Assembly: GCA_026627065.1 (NCBI GenBank)
Contig: JAPNUO010000009.1
Coordinates: 32,559-96,558 of the forward strand
Length of the DNA stretch: 64,000 bases
Reading direction: 5' to 3'
DNA from: Bacillota bacterium
Lineage (GTDB): Bacteria > Bacillota > Sulfobacillia > Sulfobacillales > Sulfobacillaceae
Shown: one piece after another, positions 34,830 through 44,263 of the stretch
Layout of the letters: each line of letters starts with the position of its first letter
How positions within the stretch are numbered: position 1 is the stretch's first letter
The notes under the pieces: model-generated
The model's database searches: none
What the model was told of the DNA's origin: nothing
The model's input: the letters and a program-made list of their open reading frames with translations, nothing else
Program-made: the position numbers and the translations under genes

Positions 34830-36164
34830 ATGCCGGTCGTGACCTTGGTGGGATCGGGAAGCGTGGAGTTTACCCACGAGATTGTGAGCGACCTTCTTCA
34901 GGACGCACGCATCCAAGGCCTGGAGCTGCGGCTGATGGACAGGGATGCTGAGCGGCTGGCGACGAGTCGGCGTTTGGTCGATCGCCTGATCCAAGAGGCC
35001 AGACGCCAGGATGTCAGCGTGCGGGCAACGATGGACTTAACAGAGGCAGTGGCCCATGCTGATTACGTGATCAACACCATTCTCGTCGGCGGCCGCGCGG
35101 CCATTGAACGCGATTTCGAGATTCTCGGCCGTTATGGGCTGAGACAGACGGTCGGAGACACGCTGGGAGTCTCCGGCATCGCGCGGGCCATCCGCACAAT
35201 TCCAGCGGTGCTGGCGATTGCTCGGACGATGGAGGCCGTGTGCCCGGATGCGGTCTTGCTCAACTACACCAACCCGATGTCCATGCTCATGATGGCGTTG
35301 GACCGCACCTCGCCGGTGGAGCATTATGGGCTGTGCCATAGCACGGAGCACACCATCGAGACGCTGGCGGGTTACCTTGGCGTCCCTGTGGAGGAGGTGG
35401 AATGGACCGCCTGCGGCATCAACCACCTGGCGTGGATTCTACGGCTGTCGCACCGCGGCGTCGACCTCTACCCGGCTCTTTACAAGAAGGCGAGCGAGCC
35501 GGACATCTGGCGGCAAGATGCCGTGCGGTTTGAGCTCATGCGCTTTTTTGGCTATTTTGTTACGGAATCCAGCAAACATGTGGCGGAATACCTTCCGTAT
35601 TTCATCGTGCACCAGGCGGAGGTCGAGCGGCTTCTGATCCCCCTCAACGAATACTTAACCCGAGCGCGGCCGGACCTGGCGGAGAGGTTGTCCAAAGACG
35701 ACGGATCCTCGTGGCTTCTGCCGCCCAGCGGCGAGTACGCCCCCCAGTTTATCGGCGCCCGGGAAAGCCACGAGGCCTGGCGGTTTCAGGGCAACGTGAA
35801 AAATCGCGCCTATGTCACCAACTTGCCTCCGGGGGCTTCGGTCGAAGTTCCTTGCCGGATGGTCAAGGGGCAGGTGATCCCGGAAGCGATGGGAGCGCTT
35901 CCCGAGCCGTTGGCGGCCTTAACTCGACAAATGATTGCCGTGCAGGAGCTGACGGTGTCTGGCGTTTTGGACGGAAACCGCGACCTCATCGATGAAGCGG
36001 TGGCGCTCGAGCCCCAGGCGGCTTTGCGGCTGACACTTGATCAAATGCGAGCAGTGGTGGACGACCTGGTCGACGCGATGGGGCCAATGTCTCCCCCTCT
36101 GGCCCGAAGACGTATCTTTGGTCGCCTTGGGGCTGCGGAGGAAGAGGGGCCGCCAGGGACATAA
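34830..36164 (+). CDS. glycoside hydrolase family 4, first copy
   Basis: The 444-residue protein has the GH4 NAD motif VGSGSVEFTHEI at residues 7-18, LNYTNPM near 144-150, CHST at 169-172 and GINHLAW near 197-203. Cys 169 and His 199 should hold the Mn2+ ion. GH4 enzymes use NAD and a redox-elimination route. The residues after CH separate specificities in this family; CHS is close to the CHSV of MelA-type alpha-galactosidases and unlike the 6-phospho-glucosidase type. Start ATG 34830 follows AGGGGAG. A second GH4 follows 64 bases later. Confidence 0.88.
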   Translation: MPVVTLVGSGSVEFTHEIVSDLLQDARIQGLELRLMDRDAERLATSRRLVDRLIQEARRQDVSVRATMDLTEAVAHADYVINTILVGGRAAIERDFEILGRYGLRQTVGDTLGVSGIARAIRTIPAVLAIARTMEAVCPDAVLLNYTNPMSMLMMALDRTSPVEHYGLCHSTEHTIETLAGYLGVPVEEVEWTACGINHLAWILRLSHRGVDLYPALYKKASEPDIWRQDAVRFELMRFFGYFVTESSKHVAEYLPYFIVHQAEVERLLIPLNEYLTRARPDLAERLSKDDGSSWLLPPSGEYAPQFIGARESHEAWRFQGNVKNRAYVTNLPPGASVEVPCRMVKGQVIPEAMGALPEPLAALTRQMIAVQELTVSGVLDGNRDLIDEAVALEPQAALRLTLDQMRAVVDDLVDAMGPMSPPLARRRIFGRLGAAEEEGPPGT

Positions 36165-36228
36165 AATGCGGAGGTTGTGCGAACGAACCAGGGTGCTCTG
36201 GAGAACTTAAGCGCAAGGAGGAATGGGG

Positions 36229-37536
36229 ATGGCAACGATTGCCATTGTCGGAGCAGGCAGCATGGAGTTTACCCGGCAGGTCGTGAGCGATGTGGTGAGG
36301 TCGCCGGCTCTGAGAGATTCTGCGTTTCACCTCATCGACATTAATCCGGAGCGGCTGAAAACGAGCGAGGGCATGGTGAGGCGCATCGTCGAAGAGGCTG
36401 GCCTGAACTGCCCGGTTCGCGCCTTCCCGTCGCTCGACGGGGCGCTTTCTGGCGTGCAGTACTGCGTCAACGCCATCCAAGTGGGCGGCATTGACGCCAC
36501 CCGTACCGACTTTGAGGTACCCCAGCGTTACGGGATTCGCCAGACGATTGCCGACACGTTGGGCATCGGGGGCATTTTTCGGGCGCTTCGCACCATCCCG
36601 CGGGTGCTAGACATTGCGCGGGCGCTCAAAGACCAGGCGCCGGAGGCGGTGTTGCTCAACTATACCAACCCTATGTCGATGGTGATGTGGGCAGTGCGCC
36701 GCGCCGTCCCTGAATTGGCGGCTTATGGCCTATGCCATAGCGTGCACTATACCGCGGAGGTTTTGGCCGAATACTTGGGTGTGCCGTTCTCGGAATTGCA
36801 GTGGACGTCGGCGGGGATTAACCATATGGCATGGATGTTGACATTAAAGCATCGCGGAGTAGATTTGTACCCTAAGCTCTTTGAGGCCATGCGGGATCCG
36901 GCGATTTACCGAAGAGATGCCGTGCGTTTTGAACTAATGCGGCGTTTGGGCTACTTTGTGACCGAATCCAGCGAACACAACGCCGAGTACACGGCTTACT
37001 TCTTGCCTCACGACGAGGAAATCGAGCGCTTAGAGATTCCGGTTGGCCGATATCTTCAAATTAGCCAGGAAAACGTGGACGAATACGAAAGCATCCGGCG
37101 CGACTTGGCCGACCCCGCGCACCGCTTCCTCTTGCCGCCGAGTCCCGAATATGCGCCTGCCTTTATTCATGCGCGGGAATCAGGCGAAACATGGTGGTTT
37201 CAGGGCAATGTCATCAATGACGGGCTGATTGACAATCTGCCGCAAGGGGGATGCGTGGAGGTGCCGGTGCTGGTCAATCAGCATGGCGTGTTTCCCGCGC
37301 GCATGGGATCGCTTCCGCCTCAACTCGCCGCGCTGAACCGTCAGGCGATGTCCGTCCAAGAACTGACGGTGGAAGCGGCGTTGACGCACAACCGAGATTT
37401 GGTGTATCAGGCGGCGATGATGGATCCCCAGTTGTCGGCCTTGTTGACGCTCGACCAAATTTGGCATTTGGTGGACGACATGTTTGAGGCCCACGGGGAG
37501 TTGATTCCCCCGTATCGGAGTGTCCGCTTGAGATAA
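36229..37536 (+). CDS. glycoside hydrolase family 4, second copy (CHSV, alpha-galactosidase type)
   Basis: This 435-residue paralogue has VGAGSMEFTRQV at residues 7-18, LNYTNPM, CHSV at 169-172 and GINHMAW with His 199. CHSV is the motif linked to alpha-galactosidase activity in GH4. It is clearly homologous to the preceding gene over its full length, so the pair arose by duplication and may act on different linkages or on phosphorylated versus free sugar. ATG at 36229 is seven bases after AAGGAGG; the ATG at 36223 abuts the site. Confidence 0.9.
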   Translation: MATIAIVGAGSMEFTRQVVSDVVRSPALRDSAFHLIDINPERLKTSEGMVRRIVEEAGLNCPVRAFPSLDGALSGVQYCVNAIQVGGIDATRTDFEVPQRYGIRQTIADTLGIGGIFRALRTIPRVLDIARALKDQAPEAVLLNYTNPMSMVMWAVRRAVPELAAYGLCHSVHYTAEVLAEYLGVPFSELQWTSAGINHMAWMLTLKHRGVDLYPKLFEAMRDPAIYRRDAVRFELMRRLGYFVTESSEHNAEYTAYFLPHDEEIERLEIPVGRYLQISQENVDEYESIRRDLADPAHRFLLPPSPEYAPAFIHARESGETWWFQGNVINDGLIDNLPQGGCVEVPVLVNQHGVFPARMGSLPPQLAALNRQAMSVQELTVEAALTHNRDLVYQAAMMDPQLSALLTLDQIWHLVDDMFEAHGELIPPYRSVRLR

Positions 37537-37576
37537 CAGGGGGAGCGGGTGAAAAGGATTCCCGGGGAGGGATAAC

Positions 37577-38536
37577 ATGGTTCATGCCGAGCCTCAGGCA
37601 CCGAGTCGGGCCGCGGGAGCCAATCGGGTCGTCAGGCCCAAGGCTCCCCGCAGCCAAGGCGGCGCTTATGTCCTGTTGCTGCCGGCGATGGTGCTTTTTA
37701 CCGTCTTTACTTTCATTCCCATTGTCTGGAGCATCATCCTGAGTTTCGAAAACTACAATATTTTTTCCAACACGGCCACCTATGTCGGATTTCACAATTA
37801 CGCCGCTCTGCTGCACAGTGCGACCTTTTACCAGTCGCTGGCGGCCACCGCCTACTATACCTTCGGCTCGGTGCCCATTACGGTCGCGCTGGCGCTGTTT
37901 TTGGCGGTGCTGTTGAACCGCCGGGGACTAGTGGGCGCCAAAGTGTTTCAAATGATCTTCTTTCTACCGTATATCGTGTCGTCGGTGGGAGCCTCGTTGG
38001 TGTGGAAATGGATGTTTGACACGAATTTTGGGATCATCAACGCGTTTTTAGGGTTCTTTGGGATTCATCCCATTGCCTGGCTGACTCAAACCAGCACGGC
38101 GATGCCCGCGCTCATCATTATGACCATTTGGGGCGGCGTAGGCTTTGCTGTCGTGTTGTTTCAGGCGGGACTCAGGGCCGTGCCGAGTGAGCTGACGGAG
38201 GCAGCAGCCATCGACGGGGCTACCGGGAACCAGATTTTCTGGCGAATCACCTTTCCCTTGTTGGCGCCGACCACCTTGTTTGTGCTGGTGATCTCCATCA
38301 TTAATGCCGCTCAGGTCTTTACGACGGTGCAGGTCATGACGGCCGGGGGCCCGCTGAATGCCACCAACGTGATTGTCTACTACATTTACCAGGAGGCGTT
38401 CCAGTTTTTCAACATGGGATATGGCGCCGCGGTGGCCATCGTGCTGTTCATCATCATCTTGGCCTTGACGGCGGTTATGATGCTGGGAAGTCGCCGGTTT
38501 GTGTACTACGAAGGAGAGACGCGCGATGATCACTGA
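37577..38536 (+). CDS. sugar ABC transporter permease (MalF/UgpA type)
   Basis: The 319-residue membrane protein has about six helices after a basic N-terminus and the ATPase-contact loop ELTEAAAIDGATGNQIFWRI. It pairs with the next gene, whose start overlaps its end, to form the channel for the binding protein at 32641. Confidence 0.93.
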   Translation: MVHAEPQAPSRAAGANRVVRPKAPRSQGGAYVLLLPAMVLFTVFTFIPIVWSIILSFENYNIFSNTATYVGFHNYAALLHSATFYQSLAATAYYTFGSVPITVALALFLAVLLNRRGLVGAKVFQMIFFLPYIVSSVGASLVWKWMFDTNFGIINAFLGFFGIHPIAWLTQTSTAMPALIIMTIWGGVGFAVVLFQAGLRAVPSELTEAAAIDGATGNQIFWRITFPLLAPTTLFVLVISIINAAQVFTTVQVMTAGGPLNATNVIVYYIYQEAFQFFNMGYGAAVAIVLFIIILALTAVMMLGSRRFVYYEGETRDDH

Positions 38537-39365
38537 ACGGCGTGTGCGCTTTCACGCGACGACTGTGTTGGTCTACCTTGTGTTGATTGTCGCGGCCATC
38601 GCGATGCTGGTCCCGTTTTTATGGATGCTGGGCACTGCCTTTAAGTCCAGCAGCCAGGTGGATGCGATCCCCATTATCTGGATTCCCTGGCCGCTGCATT
38701 TCGGAAATTTTGTCAGTGCGTGGACTTCGGTGCCGTTTGGGCGATTTTTCGTCAACACGCTCTTTGTGTCGGTGGTGAGCAGCGTAGGCCAAATCATCAC
38801 CAGCATCATGGCGGGCTACGCGTTTGCGCGCATGCGCTTTCGCGGAAAGCAGGTTCTCTTTTTGTTGACGTTGTCGACCTTGATGATTCCGTTCCAGGTG
38901 ATTCTCATCCCGACATTTTTGATTATCAAATACCTCGGACTGGTGAACTCCCTGTGGGCGTTGATCTTACCCAACTTAGCGACCGGCTTCGGCGTCTTTT
39001 TGCTGCGCCAGTTTTTCTTGCAAATTCCAACGGAGCTCGAGGAAGCGGCAACCATTGACGGAGCCAGCCGCTGGCGCATCATGGCTCAAATTATGGTGCC
39101 GCTGGCACGCCCTGCGGTGGCCACGCTGGCGCTCTTCACGTTTCTCTGGTCATGGAATTCGTATCTGTGGCCGCTCATTGTGTTGAGCTCGCCGACCAAG
39201 ATGACCATCCAAGTTGGCCTCTCCTATTTCCAGGGGGCCCATATCGGCGAGTACAACATCATCATGGCGGGGTCGTTCATCTCGCTCGTTCCCATTATTA
39301 TTCTCTTCTTCTTGACTCAGCGACAGCTCGTCGAAGGCATTGTGGCTGGAGCCGTCAAGGGATAG
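38526..39365 (+). CDS. sugar ABC transporter permease (MalG/UgpE type)
   Basis: The 279-residue membrane protein has about six helices and the loop ELEEAATIDGASRWRIM. ATG at 38526 overlaps the previous gene by 11 bases and follows GGAG, so the two are translationally coupled. A strong hairpin follows its stop codon. Confidence 0.93.
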   Translation: MITERRVRFHATTVLVYLVLIVAAIAMLVPFLWMLGTAFKSSSQVDAIPIIWIPWPLHFGNFVSAWTSVPFGRFFVNTLFVSVVSSVGQIITSIMAGYAFARMRFRGKQVLFLLTLSTLMIPFQVILIPTFLIIKYLGLVNSLWALILPNLATGFGVFLLRQFFLQIPTELEEAATIDGASRWRIMAQIMVPLARPAVATLALFTFLWSWNSYLWPLIVLSSPTKMTIQVGLSYFQGAHIGEYNIIMAGSFISLVPIIILFFLTQRQLVEGIVAGAVKG

Positions 39366-39376
39366 GGAGAGCAGGG

Positions 39377-39406
39377 GCAAAGCCCGGGCGTGAGCGCGGG
39401 CTTTGC
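39377..39406 (+). terminator. strong hairpin after the permease gene
   Basis: GCAAAGCCCG pairs perfectly with CGGGCTTTGC (ten pairs, loop of ten). No T-run follows, so it may be a partial terminator or mRNA-stabilising end. It marks the border to the next, more G+C-rich gene block. Confidence 0.55.
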
Positions 39407-39554
39407 AGAGGGTCATAAACGGTACATTAACTTTGACTTACAGGTGCACAAATTATCAATAAGTGATACGATTAGAATGAAATTATGTGCGAAAAGAAAA
39501 ATGCACATAGACAAGCTCGCCGGCTACAGCCGGTCAGAACAGCGGAGGTGCGGT

Positions 39555-40577
39555 GTGGAACGAGGACAAATCGTGCGGGAGGCCATTCAATCGCAGGGGC
39601 GGATTTGGGCGCGGGCAGGAGCGCGGACGCCCGCCTGGGCGCTGCCGGAGCCGACGTTGTGCGTGGGGTCGGGGACGTCCTGTTATTTGGCCGAGGTGGT
39701 GGCCTTTTTAGGCCAGCGGCAAGGGCGGGCGCTGTGGGCGGCACCCACGCAGGACTGGATCTTAGAGCCAGATCTCTGGGCGTCGCGGGTGCAAAGCGTG
39801 GTGGTGCTGTCGCGGTCGGGGACGACCACCGAGGCCCTGTGGGCGGCGGAGCTGGCGCGGGCCCGCGGCCTCGCCACCTGGGCGGTGAGCTGTGATCCGG
39901 CGGCGCCGCTGATGACGCGGGCCGACGGCGGATGGGCGGTCCCCGAGGCGCACGACCATACCGTCGTGATGACGCGCTCCTTTACCGGAGAGCTGGTGCT
40001 CCTGGAACAGGCGCTTGCGGCGGCGGATCCCGCGGGGCAAGAGGCGCTTGCGGTCATGACGGCGGAAGCCGAGCCGCTCATCGAAGAAGCGGAGGCGCTG
40101 GCCGACGCGCTGACCGATCCCTTGCCGCGCCGCCTTTATATCTTAGGGGCGGGGGCGCGGTGGGGCATTGCCCGCGAAGGCGCGCTCAAAGCGTTCGAGA
40201 TGGCCAATCAGAATGCCTACGCGTTCGGGCCGCTGGAGTTTCGGCACGGGCCGTGGGGCTCCGTGACCCCGGACGACCTCGTGGTGGTGTTGGGGCAGGC
40301 GGCCTACCGGGAGTACGAAGCCGCCTTGGTGCGGGAGCTGGCGGCGCGGACGCCCCGGGTGGTCACGGTGGCGGCGGCCGACTGGTTTCGGGACCAGGAT
40401 GTGCCGGGCACGCGGTGGGTGCTGCCGAGCGCGGGGGCCGACGTGTGGTGGGGCCCGGCGGCCGTGGTGCTGCTGCAGTGGCTGGGCTGGCACTGGGCGG
40501 TTAAGCTTGGCCTCGATCCCGATCATCCCAAAGATTTGACCGCGGTGGTGGAACTGGGCGATGGCGCGGCGCAGTAG
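39555..40577 (+). CDS. SIS-domain sugar-phosphate isomerase/deaminase (AgaS/GlmS-like)
   Basis: The 340-residue protein has two SIS domains: the first with CVGSGTSCYLAE and VLSRSGTTTEALWAAELAR, the second with LGAGARWGIAREGALKAFEM and LEFRHGPWG. AgaS-type enzymes convert galactosamine-6-phosphate to tagatose-6-phosphate, and the neighbours (DeoR, PfkB kinase, class II aldolase) are those of such a pathway. GTG at 39555 is six bases after GGAGG; the longer frame upstream covers the promoter region. A TTGACT box at 39433 may be its -35. Confidence 0.82.
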   Translation: MERGQIVREAIQSQGRIWARAGARTPAWALPEPTLCVGSGTSCYLAEVVAFLGQRQGRALWAAPTQDWILEPDLWASRVQSVVVLSRSGTTTEALWAAELARARGLATWAVSCDPAAPLMTRADGGWAVPEAHDHTVVMTRSFTGELVLLEQALAAADPAGQEALAVMTAEAEPLIEEAEALADALTDPLPRRLYILGAGARWGIAREGALKAFEMANQNAYAFGPLEFRHGPWGSVTPDDLVVVLGQAAYREYEAALVRELAARTPRVVTVAAADWFRDQDVPGTRWVLPSAGADVWWGPAAVVLLQWLGWHWAVKLGLDPDHPKDLTAVVELGDGAAQ

Positions 40578-41367
40578 AGCCGGGCGGGCGGATGCGCGCC
40601 GGCGGCATTTAGCCATTGTGGATTTGCTGGATCGGCAAGGCGCGGTGTCGGTCGCCGCGCTGGCGCACGAATTTCAGTGTTCGCCGGCCACCATTCGGCG
40701 GGATTTGGAGGCCCTCAGCCGCGAGGGGGTGCCCTTGCAGCACCATCACGGATCGGTGTCCTTGGTGCGCACCGATTTGGCGACGCTGTGGGAGGCGGGA
40801 CGGATTCCGGAGTACCCGGCCAAGGAAGCGCTGGCGCAGCTCGTGGTGGAGGCCATTCCCCCGGAGACGACCGTGGGCTTCAACGGCGGGACCACCACGC
40901 TGTTGATAGCCCGCGCGCTGGTCAAGGCGAACAAATCTGTGCGGGTGGTGACCAATGCCCTCAACATTGCGTACGAGCTGGCGGTGAAGGGCCTCGACGT
41001 GGTCATGGTCGGAGGCCAGGTGCGCCTGCCCAATTTTGAGTCGACGGGGCCTCTAGCTCTGGCGACCTTGACCGACATGCACGTCGACTGGGGCATCTTG
41101 GGGGCCGAAGGGGCGGATCCGGGGTTTGGCTTTAGTACCAGTTCGGAAGACGAGGCGGCGGTGGCCCAAGCCTTTCGCGCCTGCTCCGATCACATCGTGA
41201 TGGCCGTCGACCAGACCAAGCTCGGGAAAAAAGCCATTTTTCGCTTGCTGCCGTGGGCGGACGTCGATGTGCTGGTGACCAATCTCGACGCCCCCGAGCC
41301 GCGGGCCTGGGTGGGCGAACCGCGGCAGCAGGGGCACGGCGCAGGATGGTGGGTCCTTCATGACTGA
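40561..41367 (+). CDS. DeoR-family regulator (AgaR-like)
   Basis: A 268-residue DeoR protein: helix-turn-helix FQCSPATIRRDLEAL near residues 40-54 and a sensor domain with FNGGTTTLLIARAL and VVTNALNIAYEL. It is a paralogue of the regulator at 24880. It overlaps the SIS gene by 17 bases and the kinase gene by 8, so it is within the operon it probably controls, as agaR does for galactosamine genes. Confidence 0.92.
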   Translation: MARRSRAGRADARRRHLAIVDLLDRQGAVSVAALAHEFQCSPATIRRDLEALSREGVPLQHHHGSVSLVRTDLATLWEAGRIPEYPAKEALAQLVVEAIPPETTVGFNGGTTTLLIARALVKANKSVRVVTNALNIAYELAVKGLDVVMVGGQVRLPNFESTGPLALATLTDMHVDWGILGAEGADPGFGFSTSSEDEAAVAQAFRACSDHIVMAVDQTKLGKKAIFRLLPWADVDVLVTNLDAPEPRAWVGEPRQQGHGAGWWVLHD

Positions 41368-42244
41368 GCGCTATCTGGCCTTCGATTTTGGCGGGACGAA
41401 AGTGGATATCGGGATCGGCACCGCCGCCGGCGAGTGGCTGGCCACGACTCGCTTTGCCGTGCGGGAGGCCGGGACGGCGGAGGCGGTGGTCGAGCGGGCG
41501 TTGGCCGAGGCGGCGGCCCTAATGGGCGGTGCGCCGGTGCGCGCCGTGGGGGTGTCCACCATGGGCATCACCCGGCCCGAGGGCGTCCTCTTGGCGCCCG
41601 CGATTCCGGGCTGGGACGCCCTGCGCTTGCCGGAGCGGTTTCAGGCCGCCTTTGCCGATCAGCCCGTTGCCATCGAAAACGACGTCCGGGCGGCGCTGGA
41701 GGCCGAGCATCGCTGGGGGGCGCTGCAAGGGACGGAGTATGCTGCCTATCTCAATCTCGGCACTGGGATTGCGGTCAGCCTCTGGGCCGCAGGCCGCGTG
41801 TGGCCGGGAGCGCATGGCGCGTTTGGCGAAGTCGCCTACTGGTGGGAGCCGGGGGAGGCGGGATTTTCCGCGGGCCATGCGCCGTTCGAAGAACGGTACG
41901 GGGGTGGGGCGCTGGATCGGCGGGTGCACGCCGAATTTCCCCCCTATCAATCGCTCCAGGAGGCCTTTGACCGCTGTCGGGATCCGCGGTTTGACGCTTT
42001 TGTGACGGACGTCTGGCGTGCGCTGGCGCATCGTCTCGGGCAAGCATGGGTGCTCTTGGACGTGGAAGCGGTGGCCATTGGCGGCGGCATGGCGGCGCAG
42101 TTTGCCCGCATTGCCCCGATCTTTGAGGCGGAGTGGCAAAGCCATGTGCCCTTTCCGCCGCGGGTGGTCCCGAGCCGGTTTCTCGGGCGGGCGGGACTCT
42201 GGGGCGCGCTGGCAGTGGCCGTGCGGGGAGGAGAGGCGCCATGA
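41360..42244 (+). CDS. ROK-family sugar kinase lacking the zinc motif
   Basis: The 294-residue protein has the ATP site FDFGGTKVDIGIG, a catalytic Asp in IENDVRAALEAE, and NLGTGI. The ROK zinc signature CxCGxxGCxE that normally follows is absent; its place reads GHAPFEERYGG, with no cysteine. ROK kinases phosphorylate free hexoses or N-acetylhexosamines at C6. Here it would prepare a galactosamine-type sugar for the SIS enzyme. Zinc-free ROK members exist, so loss of activity need not follow. Confidence 0.82.
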   Translation: MTERYLAFDFGGTKVDIGIGTAAGEWLATTRFAVREAGTAEAVVERALAEAAALMGGAPVRAVGVSTMGITRPEGVLLAPAIPGWDALRLPERFQAAFADQPVAIENDVRAALEAEHRWGALQGTEYAAYLNLGTGIAVSLWAAGRVWPGAHGAFGEVAYWWEPGEAGFSAGHAPFEERYGGGALDRRVHAEFPPYQSLQEAFDRCRDPRFDAFVTDVWRALAHRLGQAWVLLDVEAVAIGGGMAAQFARIAPIFEAEWQSHVPFPPRVVPSRFLGRAGLWGALAVAVRGGEAP

Positions 42245-43164
42245 TTTGGTGCGTGACCTTGAACCCGTCGCTGGACGTCACCTTCGTGGTCCCGGAGCCC
42301 TGGCACCCTGGCATGGTGGGGCGGGCCACCGCGATGGATGTGCGCCTCGGCGGCAAAGGGCATAATGTCGCGCGCACCGTGCACGCGCTGGGCGGCCCCG
42401 TCCGGGCGGTCACGGTGTTGGGGGGCGGCATCGGCCGGGATCTGGCGGCGCGAGCGCAGGTCCTGGGCCTTCCGCTGCTGGCGGAGTGGGTGGCGGAGGA
42501 ATCGCGCTGCTGTGTGACCGTGGTGGCGCCGGACGCGACGACCGAACTGCGGGCGGCGGGTCCCCCGGTGTCGCCTGCCGTGCTGCAGCGCTTGCGGGAC
42601 CGGCTGCGGGCGGAGTGCGGTCCCGAGGACTGGGTGGCCCTGTCCGGCAGTTTGCCCCCGGGAGCAGATCCCGGGACCTATGCCGACTGGGTGGAGGCGC
42701 TCCGCCCGCGCGTGCGGGGCATTCTCGTCGACACCAGTGGCGCCGCGCTGGTCGAGAGCCTCAAGGCGGGGCCCACCGCCATTTGCCCCAACGCCGAGGA
42801 GTGGGCGGCGGTAGCGGATCACGCGGTTCCAGCCGGCACGCATGTGCTCTTGACGCTGGGGCGCGACGGCGTGCGGTGGTTGCCGCCAGGGGGCCCGGTC
42901 CGTCAGTGGCGGCCGCCCACCGTGACGGTGGTCAATCCGGTTGGAGCCGGAGACAGCTTTCTCGGGGCTTTAATCTGGCGGCTGCACCAAGGCGACGACT
43001 GGGCCGGCGCCGTCCGGTGGGGCGTTGCGGTGTCGGCCGCGAGCGTCGAGACGGTGGGGGTGGCCCTCTTTGATCGGACCCGGGCGGAAGCCTTGTGGAC
43101 CGCGTTGCCGGAAGAAGGCGAGCCCGAGCCGCACGAGAGAGACGAAGGAGGGGATCGCGCGTGA
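42241..43164 (+). CDS. PfkB-family tagatose-6-phosphate/1-phosphofructokinase
   Basis: The 307-residue protein has the LacC/FruK pattern: TLNPSLDVTF at the start, GGKGHNVARTVHALGG, and the C-terminal VNPVGAGDSFLGAL with the catalytic Asp. It adds a phosphate to C1 of a ketose 6-phosphate. The start overlaps the ROK gene by four bases (ATGA) and the stop overlaps the aldolase start. Tagatose-6-phosphate is favoured by the operon. Confidence 0.9.
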   Translation: MIWCVTLNPSLDVTFVVPEPWHPGMVGRATAMDVRLGGKGHNVARTVHALGGPVRAVTVLGGGIGRDLAARAQVLGLPLLAEWVAEESRCCVTVVAPDATTELRAAGPPVSPAVLQRLRDRLRAECGPEDWVALSGSLPPGADPGTYADWVEALRPRVRGILVDTSGAALVESLKAGPTAICPNAEEWAAVADHAVPAGTHVLLTLGRDGVRWLPPGGPVRQWRPPTVTVVNPVGAGDSFLGALIWRLHQGDDWAGAVRWGVAVSAASVETVGVALFDRTRAEALWTALPEEGEPEPHERDEGGDRA

Positions 43165-44012
43165 ACGCGCATCCGCGGGAGTTAGTGACGGCCGCGTGGC
43201 GGGAGCAGCAACTGCTGCCCGCGCTCAATATCGATTCTTGGGACATGGCGCAAGGCGTGCTGGCGGCGGCGGAGGCGCTGACGGCCCCGATTTTGGTGCA
43301 GGTCACCGCGGAGACCTTGGATATCTGGGGGTGGGGCCCCTTTACCCGGGCGCTGCGCGAGCTGATCGCGGCGGTGCCGGTGCCGGTCGGGCTGGTGCTC
43401 GATCACGCCAAGTCGCGGGAGCTGGTGGCCCGCGCCTTGGATGCGGGGTTTTTAGGCGTCATGTTCGATGGGTCGGCGTTGCCGTTGGCGGCCAATATTG
43501 CCGAGACCGCCCAAGTCGTGGCGGCGGCCGCGCCCTACCGCGCCTGGGTCGAAGGGGAAGTCGGGCATGTGGCGCGCGATGGAGAGCCGCCCGAGTGGGA
43601 GTCGCTCACCACCGTGGAGGAAGCCATCACCTTTGTGACGGAGACGGGGGTGGATGCGCTGGCGGTGGCGGTCGGCAGCAAACACGGCCACTATCGTTCC
43701 GCGGCGGACATTCGGCTGGACCGCGTTCGGGAAATCTCGGCGGCGGTGGCGCGGCCGCTGGTGCTGCACGGCGGCAGCGGCGTGCCGACCGCGCTGATGG
43801 GGGCGCTGAAGGCCAGCGGCATCGTCAAGATGAATATTGGCACCGAATTGCGCCGAGCCTGGTGGGAGGGATTGCATGCGGGCGAGGCGGGGAAACCCCG
43901 CGAGGCGCTGCAGGCGGCGCGGGTGCGCGTGACGGCGCGGGCGGAGACTTTGATTGCGCGGATGCGGGCCCAAGAACCCGGCCTGGACGCTGCGGGCACA
44001 GGAGAGGCGTAA
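43161..44012 (+). CDS. class II ketose-1,6-bisphosphate aldolase (tagatose/fructose type)
   Basis: The 283-residue protein has the class II FbaA/GatY pattern: LPALNIDSWDMAQGVLAAAE, a zinc-binding LVLDHAKS, GEVGHVARDG, and LHGGSGVPTALM with a further metal His. It should cleave tagatose- or fructose-1,6-bisphosphate to two triose phosphates, the last step of the operon's pathway. GTG at 43161 overlaps the kinase stop as GTGA and has AAGGAGGGG upstream. Confidence 0.9.
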   Translation: MNAHPRELVTAAWREQQLLPALNIDSWDMAQGVLAAAEALTAPILVQVTAETLDIWGWGPFTRALRELIAAVPVPVGLVLDHAKSRELVARALDAGFLGVMFDGSALPLAANIAETAQVVAAAAPYRAWVEGEVGHVARDGEPPEWESLTTVEEAITFVTETGVDALAVAVGSKHGHYRSAADIRLDRVREISAAVARPLVLHGGSGVPTALMGALKASGIVKMNIGTELRRAWWEGLHAGEAGKPREALQAARVRVTARAETLIARMRAQEPGLDAAGTGEA

Positions 44013-44263
44013 GCGCGGGGACCCTCAAGAAGCAGGTTTCGCTGCTCCGGGAGACGGGCGTCTACGAAACGCAGGCGCGCCGTCGGATACGCCGTGTCAT
44101 CCGATCTCTGGGCGGCCTGGCTTTCTGAGAGGTCGAGACCTCTTGCCCCGCGCATCCGCAGCGGTCAAAGACGGCCGAGCGGGCGCGGGGTGCCCCGAGG
44201 GCGTCCGACCCGTTTCCTTCGAGCCAGTTCGCCCCACGGGATTCGTGGCGCCAGGAGCGTAAG

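Noticed and set aside
43025..44128. Long Gly/Ala/Arg-rich frame across the aldolase
   Set aside because: It is the shadow of the PfkB and aldolase genes in a G+C-rich region; other long frames there have the same cause.
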